The translations under genes and the position numbers were made by a program. This document shows, one piece after another, positions 8,461 through 18,118 of a DNA stretch of 64,000 nt. Origin of the DNA: Alloboseaceae bacterium BT-24-1 (lineage in GTDB: Bacteria; Pseudomonadota; Alphaproteobacteria; Rhizobiales; Beijerinckiaceae); assembly GCA_025846845.1 (NCBI GenBank), contig JAOYTL010000002.1, forward strand, positions 62,001 through 126,000. Direction: 5' to 3'. The notes beneath the pieces were generated by a model, which was not told the DNA's origin, made no database searches, and saw only the letters and a program-made list of their open reading frames with translations. How positions within the stretch are numbered: the first letter of the stretch is position 1; each line of letters opens with the position of its first letter.

Positions 8461-9558
8461 TCAGTTGGCGAAGCGGAAATGCAGCACGTCGCCATCGGCG
8501 ACGACGTATTCCTTGCCTTCGAGCCGAAACTTGCCGGCCTCGCGCGCGCCGCTCTCGCCTTTGTTGGCGACGTAGTCGTCATAGGCGATGGTCTCGGCGC
8601 GGATGTAGCCCTTCTCGAAATCGGTATGGATCACGCCGGCGGCGGCAGGGCCCTTGGTGCCCTTCTCGATCGTCCAGGCGCGAGCCTCCTTCGGACCGAC
8701 GGTGAAATAGGTGACGAGGTGGAGCAGCGCGTAGCCGGCGCGGATCACCCGATTGAGGCCGGGCTCTTCGAGGCCGACGGCTTCGAGGTAATCGGTCTGC
8801 TCGGCGGCCGGCAGCACGGCGATCTCGCTCTCGATCTTGGCCGAGACGACGACGGCGACCGCGCCTTCCTCGGCAGCGCGGGCCTTGACCTGCTCGGAGA
8901 AGGCGTTGCCCTTGTCGGCGCTGGCTTCCTCGACATTGCAGACATAGAGCACGGGCTTGGACGAGAGCAGGCCGAGCGTCTCGAAGGTGCGGCGCTCGTC
9001 GGCCGCGACCTGAACGAGGCGGGCCGGCTTGCCCTCGCGCAGCAGCACGAGGCAGCGATTCATCAGGTCGGCCAGTTCCTTGGCTTCCTTGTCGCCGGAT
9101 TTCGCCTTCTTCTCCAGCGGCAGCACGCGCTTCTCGAGGCTGTCGAGATCGGCGAGCATCAGCTCGGTCTCGATGGTCTCGATATCGTCGATCGGCGAGA
9201 TCTTGCCTTCGACATGGGTGATGTCGCCGTCCTCGAAGCAGCGCACGACATGGGCGATGGCGTCGCATTCGCGGATGTTGGCGAGGAACTGGTTGCCGAG
9301 GCCCTCACCGCGGGAGGCGCCGCGGACAAGGCCGGCGATGTCGACGAAGGTCAGCCGCGTCGGGATGATCTCCTTCGAGCCGGCAATGGCGGCGAGTTTC
9401 TCCAGCCGATCGTCGGGCACGGCGACGTCGCCGACATTCGGCTCGATCGTGCAGAACGGATAGTTCGCCGCCTGCGCGGCCGCCGTCTGCGTCAGCGCGT
9501 TGAAGAGGGTCGACTTGCCGACATTCGGCAGGCCGACGATACCGCATTTGAAGCCCAT
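8461..9558 (-). CDS. ychF: redox-regulated ATPase YchF (Obg family)
   Basis: YchF/OLA1 is a universally conserved ribosome-associated ATPase. The 365-residue product has the P-loop GLPNVGKST (9-17), switch FVDIAGLV, the coiled-coil insert around LEKRVLPLEKKAK, and a C-terminal TGS domain ending VVADGDVLHFRFAN. The length equals the family norm. In many Proteobacteria ychF follows pth; here the two are separated by one divergently oriented periplasmic protein gene. Confidence 0.96.
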   Translation of the reverse strand: MGFKCGIVGLPNVGKSTLFNALTQTAAAQAANYPFCTIEPNVGDVAVPDDRLEKLAAIAGSKEIIPTRLTFVDIAGLVRGASRGEGLGNQFLANIRECDAIAHVVRCFEDGDITHVEGKISPIDDIETIETELMLADLDSLEKRVLPLEKKAKSGDKEAKELADLMNRCLVLLREGKPARLVQVAADERRTFETLGLLSSKPVLYVCNVEEASADKGNAFSEQVKARAAEEGAVAVVVSAKIESEIAVLPAAEQTDYLEAVGLEEPGLNRVIRAGYALLHLVTYFTVGPKEARAWTIEKGTKGPAAAGVIHTDFEKGYIRAETIAYDDYVANKGESGAREAGKFRLEGKEYVVADGDVLHFRFAN

Positions 9559-9762
9559 GCTTGCCCGTCCAGTGCATCGCGGCAGGTCGCATCGCCGCGG
9601 AAAAAGCGTTTTCGGTTCTCCGGGGCCTTATTGGGTGCAGAGCAATAAAAGACAAGATGGCGGGTGAGGGCGCGCCTCACGTGAAAGTGCATGGCGGCGC
9701 GATTGCCGAGCGCGCACGAGTGGAGCGCGACACACAAATGACCGGCTACCGGGAGTTGCTCG

Positions 9763-10365
9763 ATGCGCCTTGCCTCATTCGCCCTGATTGGGCTCGTCAC
9801 GCTTGTCACAACTGGCTTGCAGGCGCAGACACCCCAGACCCGCATCCGCGGCACGGTCGAGCGTCTCGAGGGCCAGTCCCTGACGGTCAAGACGCCGGAG
9901 GGCACGGTGACGACGGTTGCCCTTGCGCCCAATTATTCGGTCGGCGCCGTGGTCAAGGCCTCGATGGCCGATATCAGGAAGGGAAGCTTCATCGGCGTCG
10001 GCGCCCGTCCGCAGGCCGGTGGTACGCTGATGGCCGTGCAGGTCTTCATCTTCCCCGAGGCGATGCGGGGCACGGGCGAGGGTCACAAGCCCTGGGGCGT
10101 CCTGCCGGATTCGACGATGACGAACGCGACGGTGGCCGAGACGGTCTCGCAGGTCGAAGGCGGGAGCGTCACGCTGACCTATCCCGGCGGCGAGCAGACG
10201 ATCGCGATCCCGTCAGAGGCCAACATCATCATGGCGGCGCCGGCACAGCCGGGCGATCTCGTCGCCGGGGCGCAGGTGGCGATGACCGCGAGCCGGCAGG
10301 CCGATGGCAGCCTGTCGAGCGGCCGGGTGACGATCGCCAAGCCCGGAGCCCAGCTACCGCTCTGA
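9763..10365 (+). CDS. periplasmic protein, DUF5666-like
   Basis: A 200-residue secreted protein: signal peptide MRLASFALIGLVTLVTTGLQAQ, then two beta-rich repeats (RIRGTVERLEGQSLTVKTPEGTVTTVAL and ETVSQVEGGSVTLTYPGGEQTIAI) of the OB-like type seen in DUF5666 proteins. GGGAG precedes the ATG by 7 bp. Function is unknown; periplasmic ligand or metal binding would be a guess. It is convergent with pth. Confidence 0.8.
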   Translation: MRLASFALIGLVTLVTTGLQAQTPQTRIRGTVERLEGQSLTVKTPEGTVTTVALAPNYSVGAVVKASMADIRKGSFIGVGARPQAGGTLMAVQVFIFPEAMRGTGEGHKPWGVLPDSTMTNATVAETVSQVEGGSVTLTYPGGEQTIAIPSEANIIMAAPAQPGDLVAGAQVAMTASRQADGSLSSGRVTIAKPGAQLPL

Positions 10366-10374
10366 GAGCGAGCC

Positions 10375-10986
10375 CTAATCCGCCTTCTCGCCGAGGCGCT
10401 TCACGGCACCATGGCCGCGCGCCTCCATGAAGAGGTGGATCTTGTTCTGGAAGCCGGCATCGTCATGGGCGGCGAGCAGGGCGGCATTGTCGGCGCAGGC
10501 GGTGCAGAGATCCTCGACCCAGGGCTCCTCGGCCTTGCCGAAATCGTTCAGCACATAGGGGTGGACCAGTGCCTTGTCGCCGGGATGGCCGATGCCCATC
10601 CGCACCCGGCGGTAATCGTTGCCGATCGCGGCCGTGGTCGAGCGCAGGCCGTTATGGCCGGCATTGCCGCCGCCGAGCTTCACGCGCAGCTTGGCCGGCG
10701 GCAGGTCGAGCTCGTCATGGAAGACGATGACGTCGGCCGGGGCGACCTTGAAGAAGCGCGCGGCTTCGCCGATCGCGCGGCCGGATTCGTTCATATAGGT
10801 CTGCGGCATCAGCAGCAGCACCTTCTCGCTGCCGATCGTCGCCTCGCAGGCATGACTTTGGAAGCGAGCACGCCAGGGCGCGGCGCGGGCGGCCCGAGCG
10901 ATCGCCTCGACTGCCATGAAGCCGATGTTGTGGCGGTTGCGGGCGTAGCGTGAGCCCGGATTGCCGAGGCCGGCGAAGATCAGCAT
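10375..10986 (-). CDS. pth: peptidyl-tRNA hydrolase
   Basis: Pth frees tRNA from peptidyl-tRNA dropped by stalled ribosomes. Family marks are MLIFAGLGNPGSRYARNRHN with the catalytic His in RHNIGF (about residue 20), QTYMNESGRAI, and VFHDELDLPPAKLRVKLGGGNAGHNGLRS. I use the ATG at 10986, which gives the canonical N-terminus; a GTG five codons upstream (11001) is possible. It lies downstream of rplY in the common rplY-pth order, but a terminator lies between them. Confidence 0.95.
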   Translation of the reverse strand: MLIFAGLGNPGSRYARNRHNIGFMAVEAIARAARAAPWRARFQSHACEATIGSEKVLLLMPQTYMNESGRAIGEAARFFKVAPADVIVFHDELDLPPAKLRVKLGGGNAGHNGLRSTTAAIGNDYRRVRMGIGHPGDKALVHPYVLNDFGKAEEPWVEDLCTACADNAALLAAHDDAGFQNKIHLFMEARGHGAVKRLGEKAD

Positions 10987-11013
10987 CGTTGGATTCCGCA
11001 CCGGTTGTCATAG

Positions 11014-11039
11014 CAAAACGGCCGGGCATGCCCGGCCGT
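11014..11039 (-). terminator. Rho-independent terminator after rplY
   Basis: A perfect 22-bp palindrome (two 11-nt arms, 11018-11028 and 11029-11039, core GGCCGGGCATGCCCGGCC) is followed on the minus strand by TTTT. It stands between the rplY stop and the pth start, so some pth transcription must read through or start locally. Confidence 0.8.
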
Positions 11040-11072
11040 CTGCAAGCGTTCGTTCCGCAGGGAACGTTAAGC

Positions 11073-11690
11073 TCAGGCCTTGGCGGCTTCGGCTTCGCCC
11101 TCGGCAGCGGCAGGCTCCTCGGCCTCGACCGTCGGCGGAATGATCGTGACCAGGGTCCGATCCTTCGTCGAGGTCAGGCTGACGCCGGCCGGCAGCTTGA
11201 GCGCGTCGCTGTGGAGCGTATCACCGACTTCGAGGCCGGCAACCGAGACCTCGATAAACTCGGGGATGCTCTCGGGGGCCACTTCGATCTCGAGCGAGTG
11301 CTCGACGATCTGGAGGGCGCCGCCGCTCTTCAGGCCCGGCGACTGCTCCTGGCCGATGACGTGCAGCGGAACCTCGACCTTGATGGTCTGGCCGGCCGCG
11401 ATGCGCAGGAAGTCGACATGGATCGGGAAATCCTTGACCGGGTCGAGCTGGTAGTCGCGCGGGATGACGCGCGTCTTCTTGCCGTCGACGTCGATCTCGA
11501 ACAGCGTGGTCAGGAAGTGACCAGCGTAGATCATCTGGCGGGTCTTGTTGGCATCGAGCGCGATGGCCACAGGCGTTTCGCCCGCACCGTAGATCACGGC
11601 GGGAGTGAGGCCCTGGCGACGAACTTCCCGGGCGGCCCCCTTGCCGACCTGGGCGCGCGCCGAAGCCTGAATCTGCTTCACGGCGGTCAT
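11073..11690 (-). CDS. rplY: 50S ribosomal protein L25, Ctc form
   Basis: L25 binds 5S rRNA. This is the long Ctc/TL5 form (205 residues) with an N-terminal L25 domain (TAVKQIQASARAQVGKGAAREVRRQGLTPAVIYG) and a C-terminal beta domain, then an Ala/Glu-rich tail. I use the ATG at 11690 because AAGGA lies about 9 bp before it; an ORF extension of ten codons upstream lacks support. Confidence 0.95.
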   Translation of the reverse strand: MTAVKQIQASARAQVGKGAAREVRRQGLTPAVIYGAGETPVAIALDANKTRQMIYAGHFLTTLFEIDVDGKKTRVIPRDYQLDPVKDFPIHVDFLRIAAGQTIKVEVPLHVIGQEQSPGLKSGGALQIVEHSLEIEVAPESIPEFIEVSVAGLEVGDTLHSDALKLPAGVSLTSTKDRTLVTIIPPTVEAEEPAAAEGEAEAAKA

Positions 11691-11831
11691 GTGTTTGATC
11701 CTTAGCTTTTTAAAAGACATGGCCGCCAGCGGGCGGCCATTGCGGTTCGCGTCCCTGCCTCCAAGGGTGTCAGTGGGACGCGAGCAGGCTCATAGGCGAA
11801 ACCGCGGACAATCTCAAGCCCGCAGGCCGAT

Positions 11832-13688
11832 TCAGGCCGCCGTGGCGGCCGAATGCGAGATGGCGACTGGCGCCGGCCGGGCGAAGCTGCGAACGAATGC
11901 AGCGACCGCTTCGGCCGGCATCGGCCTGGCGTAGAGATAGCCCTGGCCGAGCCGGCAACCCATCGCGGCCAGGCGCAGCGCCTGGCTCTCGCTCTCGATG
12001 CCTTCTGCCACGAGCCGCATGCCAAGCCGCCCTGCGATGCCGATGAGCGCCTCGACGATCGCACCGCTTCTCTTTCCGCCATCGATACCGCCAACGAAGG
12101 AACGGTCGATCTTGATCGCGTCGACCGGAAAATCGAGCAAATGGGTGAGCGAGGCGAAACCGGTGCCGAAGTCGTCGAGCGCGACCATGATGCCGCGTTC
12201 GCGCAAGGCCGCCATGGTGCGCGCGACGCCGTCGCGACGTCCGCCCATGATCACCTGCTCGGTGATCTCGACGACCAGATGCTCCAGTGGAACCTGCACC
12301 CGCTCGAAGGCCCTGACGATGCGCTGGACCAGGTCGCCCTTCTGAAAGTCGGCGGAGGTGACGTTGATGCCGATATAGCGGATAGGCAGGCCCTGGCGCA
12401 GCCATTGCGCCATGTCGGCCGCAATCGCCGCCAGCATCTGGCCGGAAATGCGATAGGCGAGCTTGGGGTCGAGCAGGGCATCCTGGAATTCGCCGGCTGC
12501 CACGACACGGCCGTCGTCCAGACGCAGTCGCGCCAGGGCCTCCATGCCGGAGATCTCGCCGGTGTCGAGCCGGATGATCGGCTGATAGTAGGGTACGAGG
12601 CGTCCCGCGCTCAGCGCCTCGTCCACGGTCCGGACCGTCTGGATGCGGCGGGTCATCGCGGTGCGCAGGCCGCCCTTGAAACGGACATAGCCGCTGCGCC
12701 TTGTCTCCTTGGCGTGGTAGAGCGCGAAGTCGGCATTCTGGCGCAAGGTGACACTGTCGGCGCCGTCTTCCCCGGCGATGGCCCCACCGATCGTGACGCT
12801 GGGGACGATGGTCGCCCCCTCGCAGTCGATCGGTCCCTGCATCGCGGCGAGGATGGCGCTGGCCACGCCGCGCAATTGCCCGGCCTTGTCGCAGCCGGGG
12901 AGGAGGACGGCGAATTCGTCGCCGCCGATCCTGAATGCCGTTCCGTCTGGCGCCACCGCAGCAAGCCGCGAGCCGACGGCTTCGATCAGCAAGTCGCCGA
13001 CGGCATGACCCATCGTATCGTTGATCGCCTTGAGGTGATCGATGTCGATCAGCATCAGCCCGAAGCCGGACCGAGACCGGCTGGTCGCCTGGGCGATCGC
13101 CTCATTGAAGCGGGCCCGGTTCGGCAGCCCGGTCAGCGTATCGAAATAGGCGAGGCGGTGATTGCGGGCGCTGACCTCCTCATGCTCGATCGCGATGGCG
13201 CAGAGATGGACGCAAGTCTCGACGATCCTGCGCTCGAAGGGCGTCGCGCCGCGCGGCTCGCGATAATAGAAGGCGAAGCTGCCGATGATCCGGCCGTCGC
13301 GCGCCGCGATCGGGCTCGACCAGCAGGCGCGCAGGCCGAGCGGCAAGACGAGCTCGCGGTAACCCTCCCAGTGCGGGTCGGTGGCGATGTCGGTCACCTC
13401 GACCGGCTGCTTGCGATAGATTGCCGTGCCACAGGAGCCGACGCGCGGGCCGATCGGCGTGCCGTCGATCGCCTCGCCATAGGAGCGCGGCAGGCTGGGG
13501 GCAGCAAGCGCGCGCAGCCGGAATTCATCGTCGATGGTCACGACGGAGCAGACCACGCCAGGCGCAAGCGCTTCGACCTGCTGGCACAGCGCCGCCATGA
13601 TCGCCGCTAAATCCTCGCCGCGCGCGATCGATTCCAGAATGGCGTTTTGCAGGGATTGCAGACGCTCGACGGAATCGTGACGGCGCAT
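11832..13688 (-). CDS. GAF-GGDEF-EAL cyclic di-GMP protein
   Basis: The 618-residue soluble protein has a GAF sensor domain (about 15-165), a GGDEF domain with intact GGDEF at 255-259 and DIDHLKAINDTMGH, and an EAL phosphodiesterase domain (about 360-605) with GMEALARL, INVTSADF, VVEITE and DDFGTGFASL. Both catalytic motifs look intact, so it may make or break cyclic di-GMP depending on the GAF ligand. It is the second cyclic di-GMP enzyme within 8 kb. Confidence 0.93.
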   Translation of the reverse strand: MRRHDSVERLQSLQNAILESIARGEDLAAIMAALCQQVEALAPGVVCSVVTIDDEFRLRALAAPSLPRSYGEAIDGTPIGPRVGSCGTAIYRKQPVEVTDIATDPHWEGYRELVLPLGLRACWSSPIAARDGRIIGSFAFYYREPRGATPFERRIVETCVHLCAIAIEHEEVSARNHRLAYFDTLTGLPNRARFNEAIAQATSRSRSGFGLMLIDIDHLKAINDTMGHAVGDLLIEAVGSRLAAVAPDGTAFRIGGDEFAVLLPGCDKAGQLRGVASAILAAMQGPIDCEGATIVPSVTIGGAIAGEDGADSVTLRQNADFALYHAKETRRSGYVRFKGGLRTAMTRRIQTVRTVDEALSAGRLVPYYQPIIRLDTGEISGMEALARLRLDDGRVVAAGEFQDALLDPKLAYRISGQMLAAIAADMAQWLRQGLPIRYIGINVTSADFQKGDLVQRIVRAFERVQVPLEHLVVEITEQVIMGGRRDGVARTMAALRERGIMVALDDFGTGFASLTHLLDFPVDAIKIDRSFVGGIDGGKRSGAIVEALIGIAGRLGMRLVAEGIESESQALRLAAMGCRLGQGYLYARPMPAEAVAAFVRSFARPAPVAISHSAATAA

Positions 13689-13780
13689 CGTGGCACTCGG
13701 CGGACGGGAGGCGCCATTATGCCGCAGGGGGGTGAAACCGCGGTTTCACCCTTGAATCGAATTGTCGGCTTTTGCGGTCT

Positions 13781-14344
13781 TCAGGCGGGAGCGAGCCCGA
13801 TCCGCTCATCACGCCGACGCAGCAGGTGCATCAGCGGCAATGCCAGCAGCACCATCCAGGCCTTGCCGATGATCTGTCCGGTGAGGAAATCGAGGCTGCC
13901 GAAGGCGAGCCAGAGAAAGACGAAGCTGTCGACGACGAGACCGAGAACGCTCGATGCGGCGACAGCGGCGACGAAATTGCGGCGCTGCAGCGGGGTATAG
14001 ACCGCAAAGTCGGCGAGTTCGGAGAGCAGGAAGGCCGCGGTCGAGGCCAGGACGATGGCCGGCGGCGCCAGCAGCCCGGAGATCAGGGCGCCGATCGCAA
14101 TCGCGCCGAGACCAGCGAGAGGACCCAGGCGCCGCTGGACGATATCGCGCAGGACGAGTGCGAGGCCGACCATCAGCACGCCGCTCGGCGCCTTGATCCC
14201 GGGTGCGACCGGGACGAGGCAGGGCCCATCCGGCACGCAGACCGTGCCAGCATTGCCGATCAGCCAGTTGGCAAGCGGGATGGTGAGGGTGAAGAGGGCC
14301 AGCGCAATCATGCCCTCGGTACGGCGCTGCCGATCAATCGTCAT
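13781..14344 (-). CDS. VUT-family queuosine precursor transporter
   Basis: An integral membrane protein of 187 residues with about six helices (LALFTLTIPLANWLIG, GVLMVGLALVLRDIV, GAIAIGALISGLLAPPAIVLASTAAFLLSELADF and others) of the Vut_1/YhhQ family, which imports preQ0/preQ1-type bases. The ATG at 14344 lies inside the last codons of queC (11-bp overlap), so the two are translationally coupled. That supports a role in queuosine precursor supply. Confidence 0.85.
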   Translation of the reverse strand: MTIDRQRRTEGMIALALFTLTIPLANWLIGNAGTVCVPDGPCLVPVAPGIKAPSGVLMVGLALVLRDIVQRRLGPLAGLGAIAIGALISGLLAPPAIVLASTAAFLLSELADFAVYTPLQRRNFVAAVAASSVLGLVVDSFVFLWLAFGSLDFLTGQIIGKAWMVLLALPLMHLLRRRDERIGLAPA

Positions 14345-15077
14345 GGTTCGGTCCGCTGTCGTTCGGTGCGGCCTCATAGGCCGCAAAGCCCCGGGCTCGC
14401 AAGTCGCAGGCCGGGCAATGACCGCAGCCATAGCCCCAAGCATGCCGCTTCGTTCGGTTGCCGAGATAGCAGCTATGGCTCTCCTCGACCACAAGGTCGA
14501 GCAGGGCATTGCCGCCCAATTCCTTGGCCAGGGCAAAGGTCTGCGCCTTGTCGCGCCACATCAGCGGCGTGTGCAGCACGAGCCGGCGGTCGAGCCCGAG
14601 GCCGAGCGCGACCTGCATCGCCTTGATCGTGTCGTCGCGGCAGTCGGGATAGCCGGAATAATCGGTCTCGCAGACGCCGAGCACGATGTGCTTGCAATCG
14701 CGGCGATAGGCCAGCGCCGCTGCAAAGGTCAGGAAGATCAGGTTTCGGCCGGGGACGAAGGTCGTCGGCAGGCCGGCGTCAGTGAAGGCGATCTCGCTCT
14801 CGCTGGTCAGCGCGGTATCGGAGATCGCGCCAAGCGTCTTGAGATCGAGGAGATGATCCGGTCCCAGGCGTTCGGCGTAGGCAGATGACAGTCCGGGCAG
14901 CTGGGTCCGAATGGTCTCGCGGCACTCAAGTTCGATGCGATGGCGCTGGCCATAGTCGAAGCCGACGGTCTCGACGGCGGCGAAGCGCTCCAATGCCCAG
15001 GCCAAGGCGACGGTGGAATCCTGGCCGCCGGAGAAGAGGACGAGGGCCCGGTCCGCGCCGGCCGTGGCGGCGGTCAT
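14334..15077 (-). CDS. queC: 7-cyano-7-deazaguanine synthase
   Basis: QueC converts 7-carboxy-7-deazaguanine to preQ0 using ATP and ammonia. The 247-residue product has the PP-loop SGGQDST (16-22), the central LGVCETDYSGYPDCRD motif, and the Zn-binding cysteines in SCYLGN and CGHCPAC. It overlaps the transporter gene downstream and is 13 bp after prs. queD and queE are not in the window. Confidence 0.95.
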   Translation of the reverse strand: MTAATAGADRALVLFSGGQDSTVALAWALERFAAVETVGFDYGQRHRIELECRETIRTQLPGLSSAYAERLGPDHLLDLKTLGAISDTALTSESEIAFTDAGLPTTFVPGRNLIFLTFAAALAYRRDCKHIVLGVCETDYSGYPDCRDDTIKAMQVALGLGLDRRLVLHTPLMWRDKAQTFALAKELGGNALLDLVVEESHSCYLGNRTKRHAWGYGCGHCPACDLRARGFAAYEAAPNDSGPNHDD

Positions 15078-15090
15078 GACCCTGCTCCCG

Positions 15091-16035
<945 letters not shown>

Positions 16036-16248
16036 GCCGGGCGCACCAGAAACGCGGGTCAAGGCGAGCCGTCCGAGCGGGGGCGGCTCAGTTTCGAAGG
16101 GCTCATAACAGCGTGATGACGCCGAGTCGACCAAAGAGGCGCCGCGTCCCCATGCAAATGCTGCACCGCACCGAAGGCGATGCACGTTGCGCAGGATATT
16201 CCGTGATATGCGCGGCCTGAAGGCGTGCCTGTGCCGGGAGTCCGACCT

Positions 16249-16788
16249 CTAGCGCTTCTTGTCGGGAGCGGCCTGAGCCGTGCGTGTCTTGGCCTTTGCG
16301 TCGGGCTTCGGCTCGGGTACCGGCGCCGTCGTCAGGAAGCTCGCGATCGCGTCGGCCGATTCGGACGCGGCCTTGGCGACGATGGTCTGGTCGATGCCGG
16401 CCCAGGGGTCGGAGCTGCCGCCGCGGCGGCCGAGGCTCTCGCCCTGAACGCGCTGGGCGCGCTTCTTGCTCTCGTCATAGACGTCCCAGACGAAGGCGAG
16501 GGCGGTCTGGCCATCCTCGGTCGGCTGGGCGGTGAGATAGCCGCGCACCCGGAAGCGCGCCGGCTTGTCGCCCGGGACGATCTCCATCTTGCGCTCGGCC
16601 GCGGCTTCGCCGAGCAGGCCGGCAAAGTGCGCCGTCACCTGGTCGGGTGCGCCGGAGATGCTTTGCACCGAGACAGGAACACCTGGCGCATCGACACGCG
16701 GCCGCGCGGCGGTGGTGGTTTCCTGGCAGCCTGCGAGCGCAAGCGCGACGAGCGGCCCCAGAACGAGGCCGTAAGAACGAACCGACAT
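16249..16788 (-). CDS. putative lipoprotein, unknown function
   Basis: A 179-residue protein with a lipobox (LALAGC, Cys21). The mature part has a conserved-looking core (VTAHFAGLLGEAAAERKMEIVPGDKPARFRVRGYLTAQPTEDGQTALAFVWDVYDESKKRAQRVQGE) and a Pro/Lys-rich tail. GGGAGG precedes the ATG by about 4 bp. No named family is recognised; the core resembles rhizobial envelope lipoproteins of unknown role. Divergent from ubiK. Confidence 0.8.
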   Translation of the reverse strand: MSVRSYGLVLGPLVALALAGCQETTTAARPRVDAPGVPVSVQSISGAPDQVTAHFAGLLGEAAAERKMEIVPGDKPARFRVRGYLTAQPTEDGQTALAFVWDVYDESKKRAQRVQGESLGRRGGSSDPWAGIDQTIVAKAASESADAIASFLTTAPVPEPKPDAKAKTRTAQAAPDKKR

Positions 16789-16983
16789 GACGCCTCCCGC
16801 CCATTGTTTGGGCTCGGATTGCTGGTCTTCCCTGCGGCGCTCGTTGTAGGCGCAACGATCGGTCAGGTCCAGATAGGGCGGGCGAGGGCCGAGGCGAGCC
16901 CGCTTTGCCGCAGCGATTGCACTGCCGCCGCTCCTTCGCCATATCTCCCGGCAGGCGCATGGGGCGCCCGCCGGAGAGCTTCG

Positions 16984-17238
16984 ATGGTCAGCACGTCCAA
17001 CCGTATCCTCGACGACATCGCCCGGCTGGCGACCGATGCGGCCGGCGCGGCGCAGGGCGTGCGCCGCGAGGTCGAGACCGTGGTCAAGACGCAGATCGAG
17101 CGGCTGCTGCGCGATCTCGATGTCGTGACGCGCGAGGAATTCGAGGCGGTGCGCGAGATGGCGCTGCTGGCGCGCGAGGAGAACGACAAGCTCGCGGCCC
17201 GGCTGGCGGCGCTCGAGGCGCGCGCGGCAAAGGAGTGA
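16984..17238 (+). CDS. ubiK: UbiK-family (BMFP) accessory protein
   Basis: An 84-residue, largely helical protein with a C-terminal coiled coil (LDVVTREEFEAVREMALLAREENDKLAARLAALEARAAKE), matching the YqiC/UbiK family that helps ubiquinone biosynthesis and binds lipid. GGAGAG precedes the ATG by 4 bp. The order ubiK-ybjN-proC is a common rhizobial arrangement. Confidence 0.85.
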   Translation: MVSTSNRILDDIARLATDAAGAAQGVRREVETVVKTQIERLLRDLDVVTREEFEAVREMALLAREENDKLAARLAALEARAAKE

Positions 17239-17360
17239 GCCCATTCCGGCGCGCGCTGTGGACAGTCGCGCGAAGGGATTGAGCCGACGTCCGAATCCGC
17301 AGAGCCTGCATCGCGTTGTGGGCGGGTTAACCGGCCTGCGCTATCGTCGATGAAGAGAGG

Positions 17361-17426
17361 TGATTCGTCGTTCAGCCCTGCCTAAGGGGTGGTTCGACGG
17401 AGCGAAGGCCGCCCAGCGGCTTTCTT
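17361..17426 (+). other. structured, non-coding patch in the ubiK-ybjN gap
   Basis: The 289-bp gap (17239-17527) has no ORF. Within it, CGTCG (17366-17370) pairs with CGACG (17395-17399), enclosing CCCT/AGGG (17376-17379, 17385-17388). Right after comes an 8-bp hairpin (17405-17412 with 17416-17423, loop CCA) ending in a TTTCTT run. The layout resembles a small RNA or leader with an attenuator-like hairpin. No named RNA family is recognised. Confidence 0.35.
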
Positions 17427-17527
17427 GTCGGGTTGTGTGCCTTACGCTTTTCCAGTCGCCGTGTACCCGTTCTCAGACAAGCCGCGCCTGCCCTTGAAGG
17501 TCAGATGCCGGCTGTTGGACCTTGGGC

Positions 17528-18034
17528 ATGATGGACCTTGACCTGGACGCCGATACCGAACGCCCCTCTAACCCCCTCGATCTCGTCGAACGCCTGGCCG
17601 CGCTGAACGATTGGAGCTTCGATCGCGACAGCGATGACGAACTCTCCGTCTCCGTCACCGGTGGCTGGGCCGATTACCATGTCGCGATCACCTGGCTCTC
17701 CGAGGTGGAGTCTATCCACATCGCCTGCGCCTTCGACCTGAAGGTGCCAGACCGGCGCCGCAACGAGGTCATGAACCTCGTCAGCCTCGTCAACGAGCAG
17801 CTCTGGCTCGGGCATTTCGATCTCTGGAGCCGCGAGAACGTGGTGATGTACCGCCACGCGCTCCTGCTCTCCGGCGGCGCCGAGCCGACCGAGGAGCAGG
17901 CGGCCGGGCTGATCAAGGCGGCGATCGACGCCTGCGAGCGCTATTACCAGGCCTTCCAGTTCGTGGTCTGGGCCGGCAAGAGCGCGCGCGAGGCACTCGA
18001 AGGCGCGCTGCTGGAGACGGTCGGCGAAGCGTGA
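17528..18034 (+). CDS. YbjN domain-containing protein
   Basis: A 168-residue protein with one YbjN domain (about 20-155): NPLDLVERLAALNDWSFDR, VSVTGGWADYHVAITWL, FDLKVPDRRRNEVMNLVSLVNEQLWLGHFDLW. YbjN proteins resemble type III secretion chaperones in fold and modulate stress and motility in enterics; the role here is unknown. The start could be ATG 17528 or ATG 17531. It precedes proC by 84 bp. Confidence 0.88.
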   Translation: MMDLDLDADTERPSNPLDLVERLAALNDWSFDRDSDDELSVSVTGGWADYHVAITWLSEVESIHIACAFDLKVPDRRRNEVMNLVSLVNEQLWLGHFDLWSRENVVMYRHALLLSGGAEPTEEQAAGLIKAAIDACERYYQAFQFVVWAGKSAREALEGALLETVGEA

Positions 18035-18045
18035 AGTCGTAGCCG

Positions 18046-18066
18046 GGCCCGGGCTTGACCCGGGCC
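18046..18066. repeat. short REP-like palindrome between ybjN and proC
   Basis: A perfect 8-bp stem GGCCCGGG/CCCGGGCC encloses CTTGA. The core CCGGGCTTGACCCGG resembles the GCTCGGGGTTGACGCGAGC copy at 51127-51145, so both may belong to one dispersed family. No U-run follows. Confidence 0.55.
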
Positions 18067-18118
18067 GCGCTTGGCGGTTCAGGTCCGTGCGCAACCGCGC
18101 ATCGACCGGAGAGACGCC

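Noticed and set aside
17361..17426. Glutamine-riboswitch or 6S/4.5S RNA identity for the structured patch
   Set aside because: Some loop words look similar but the conserved core sequences of these RNAs are not present, so no family name was given.
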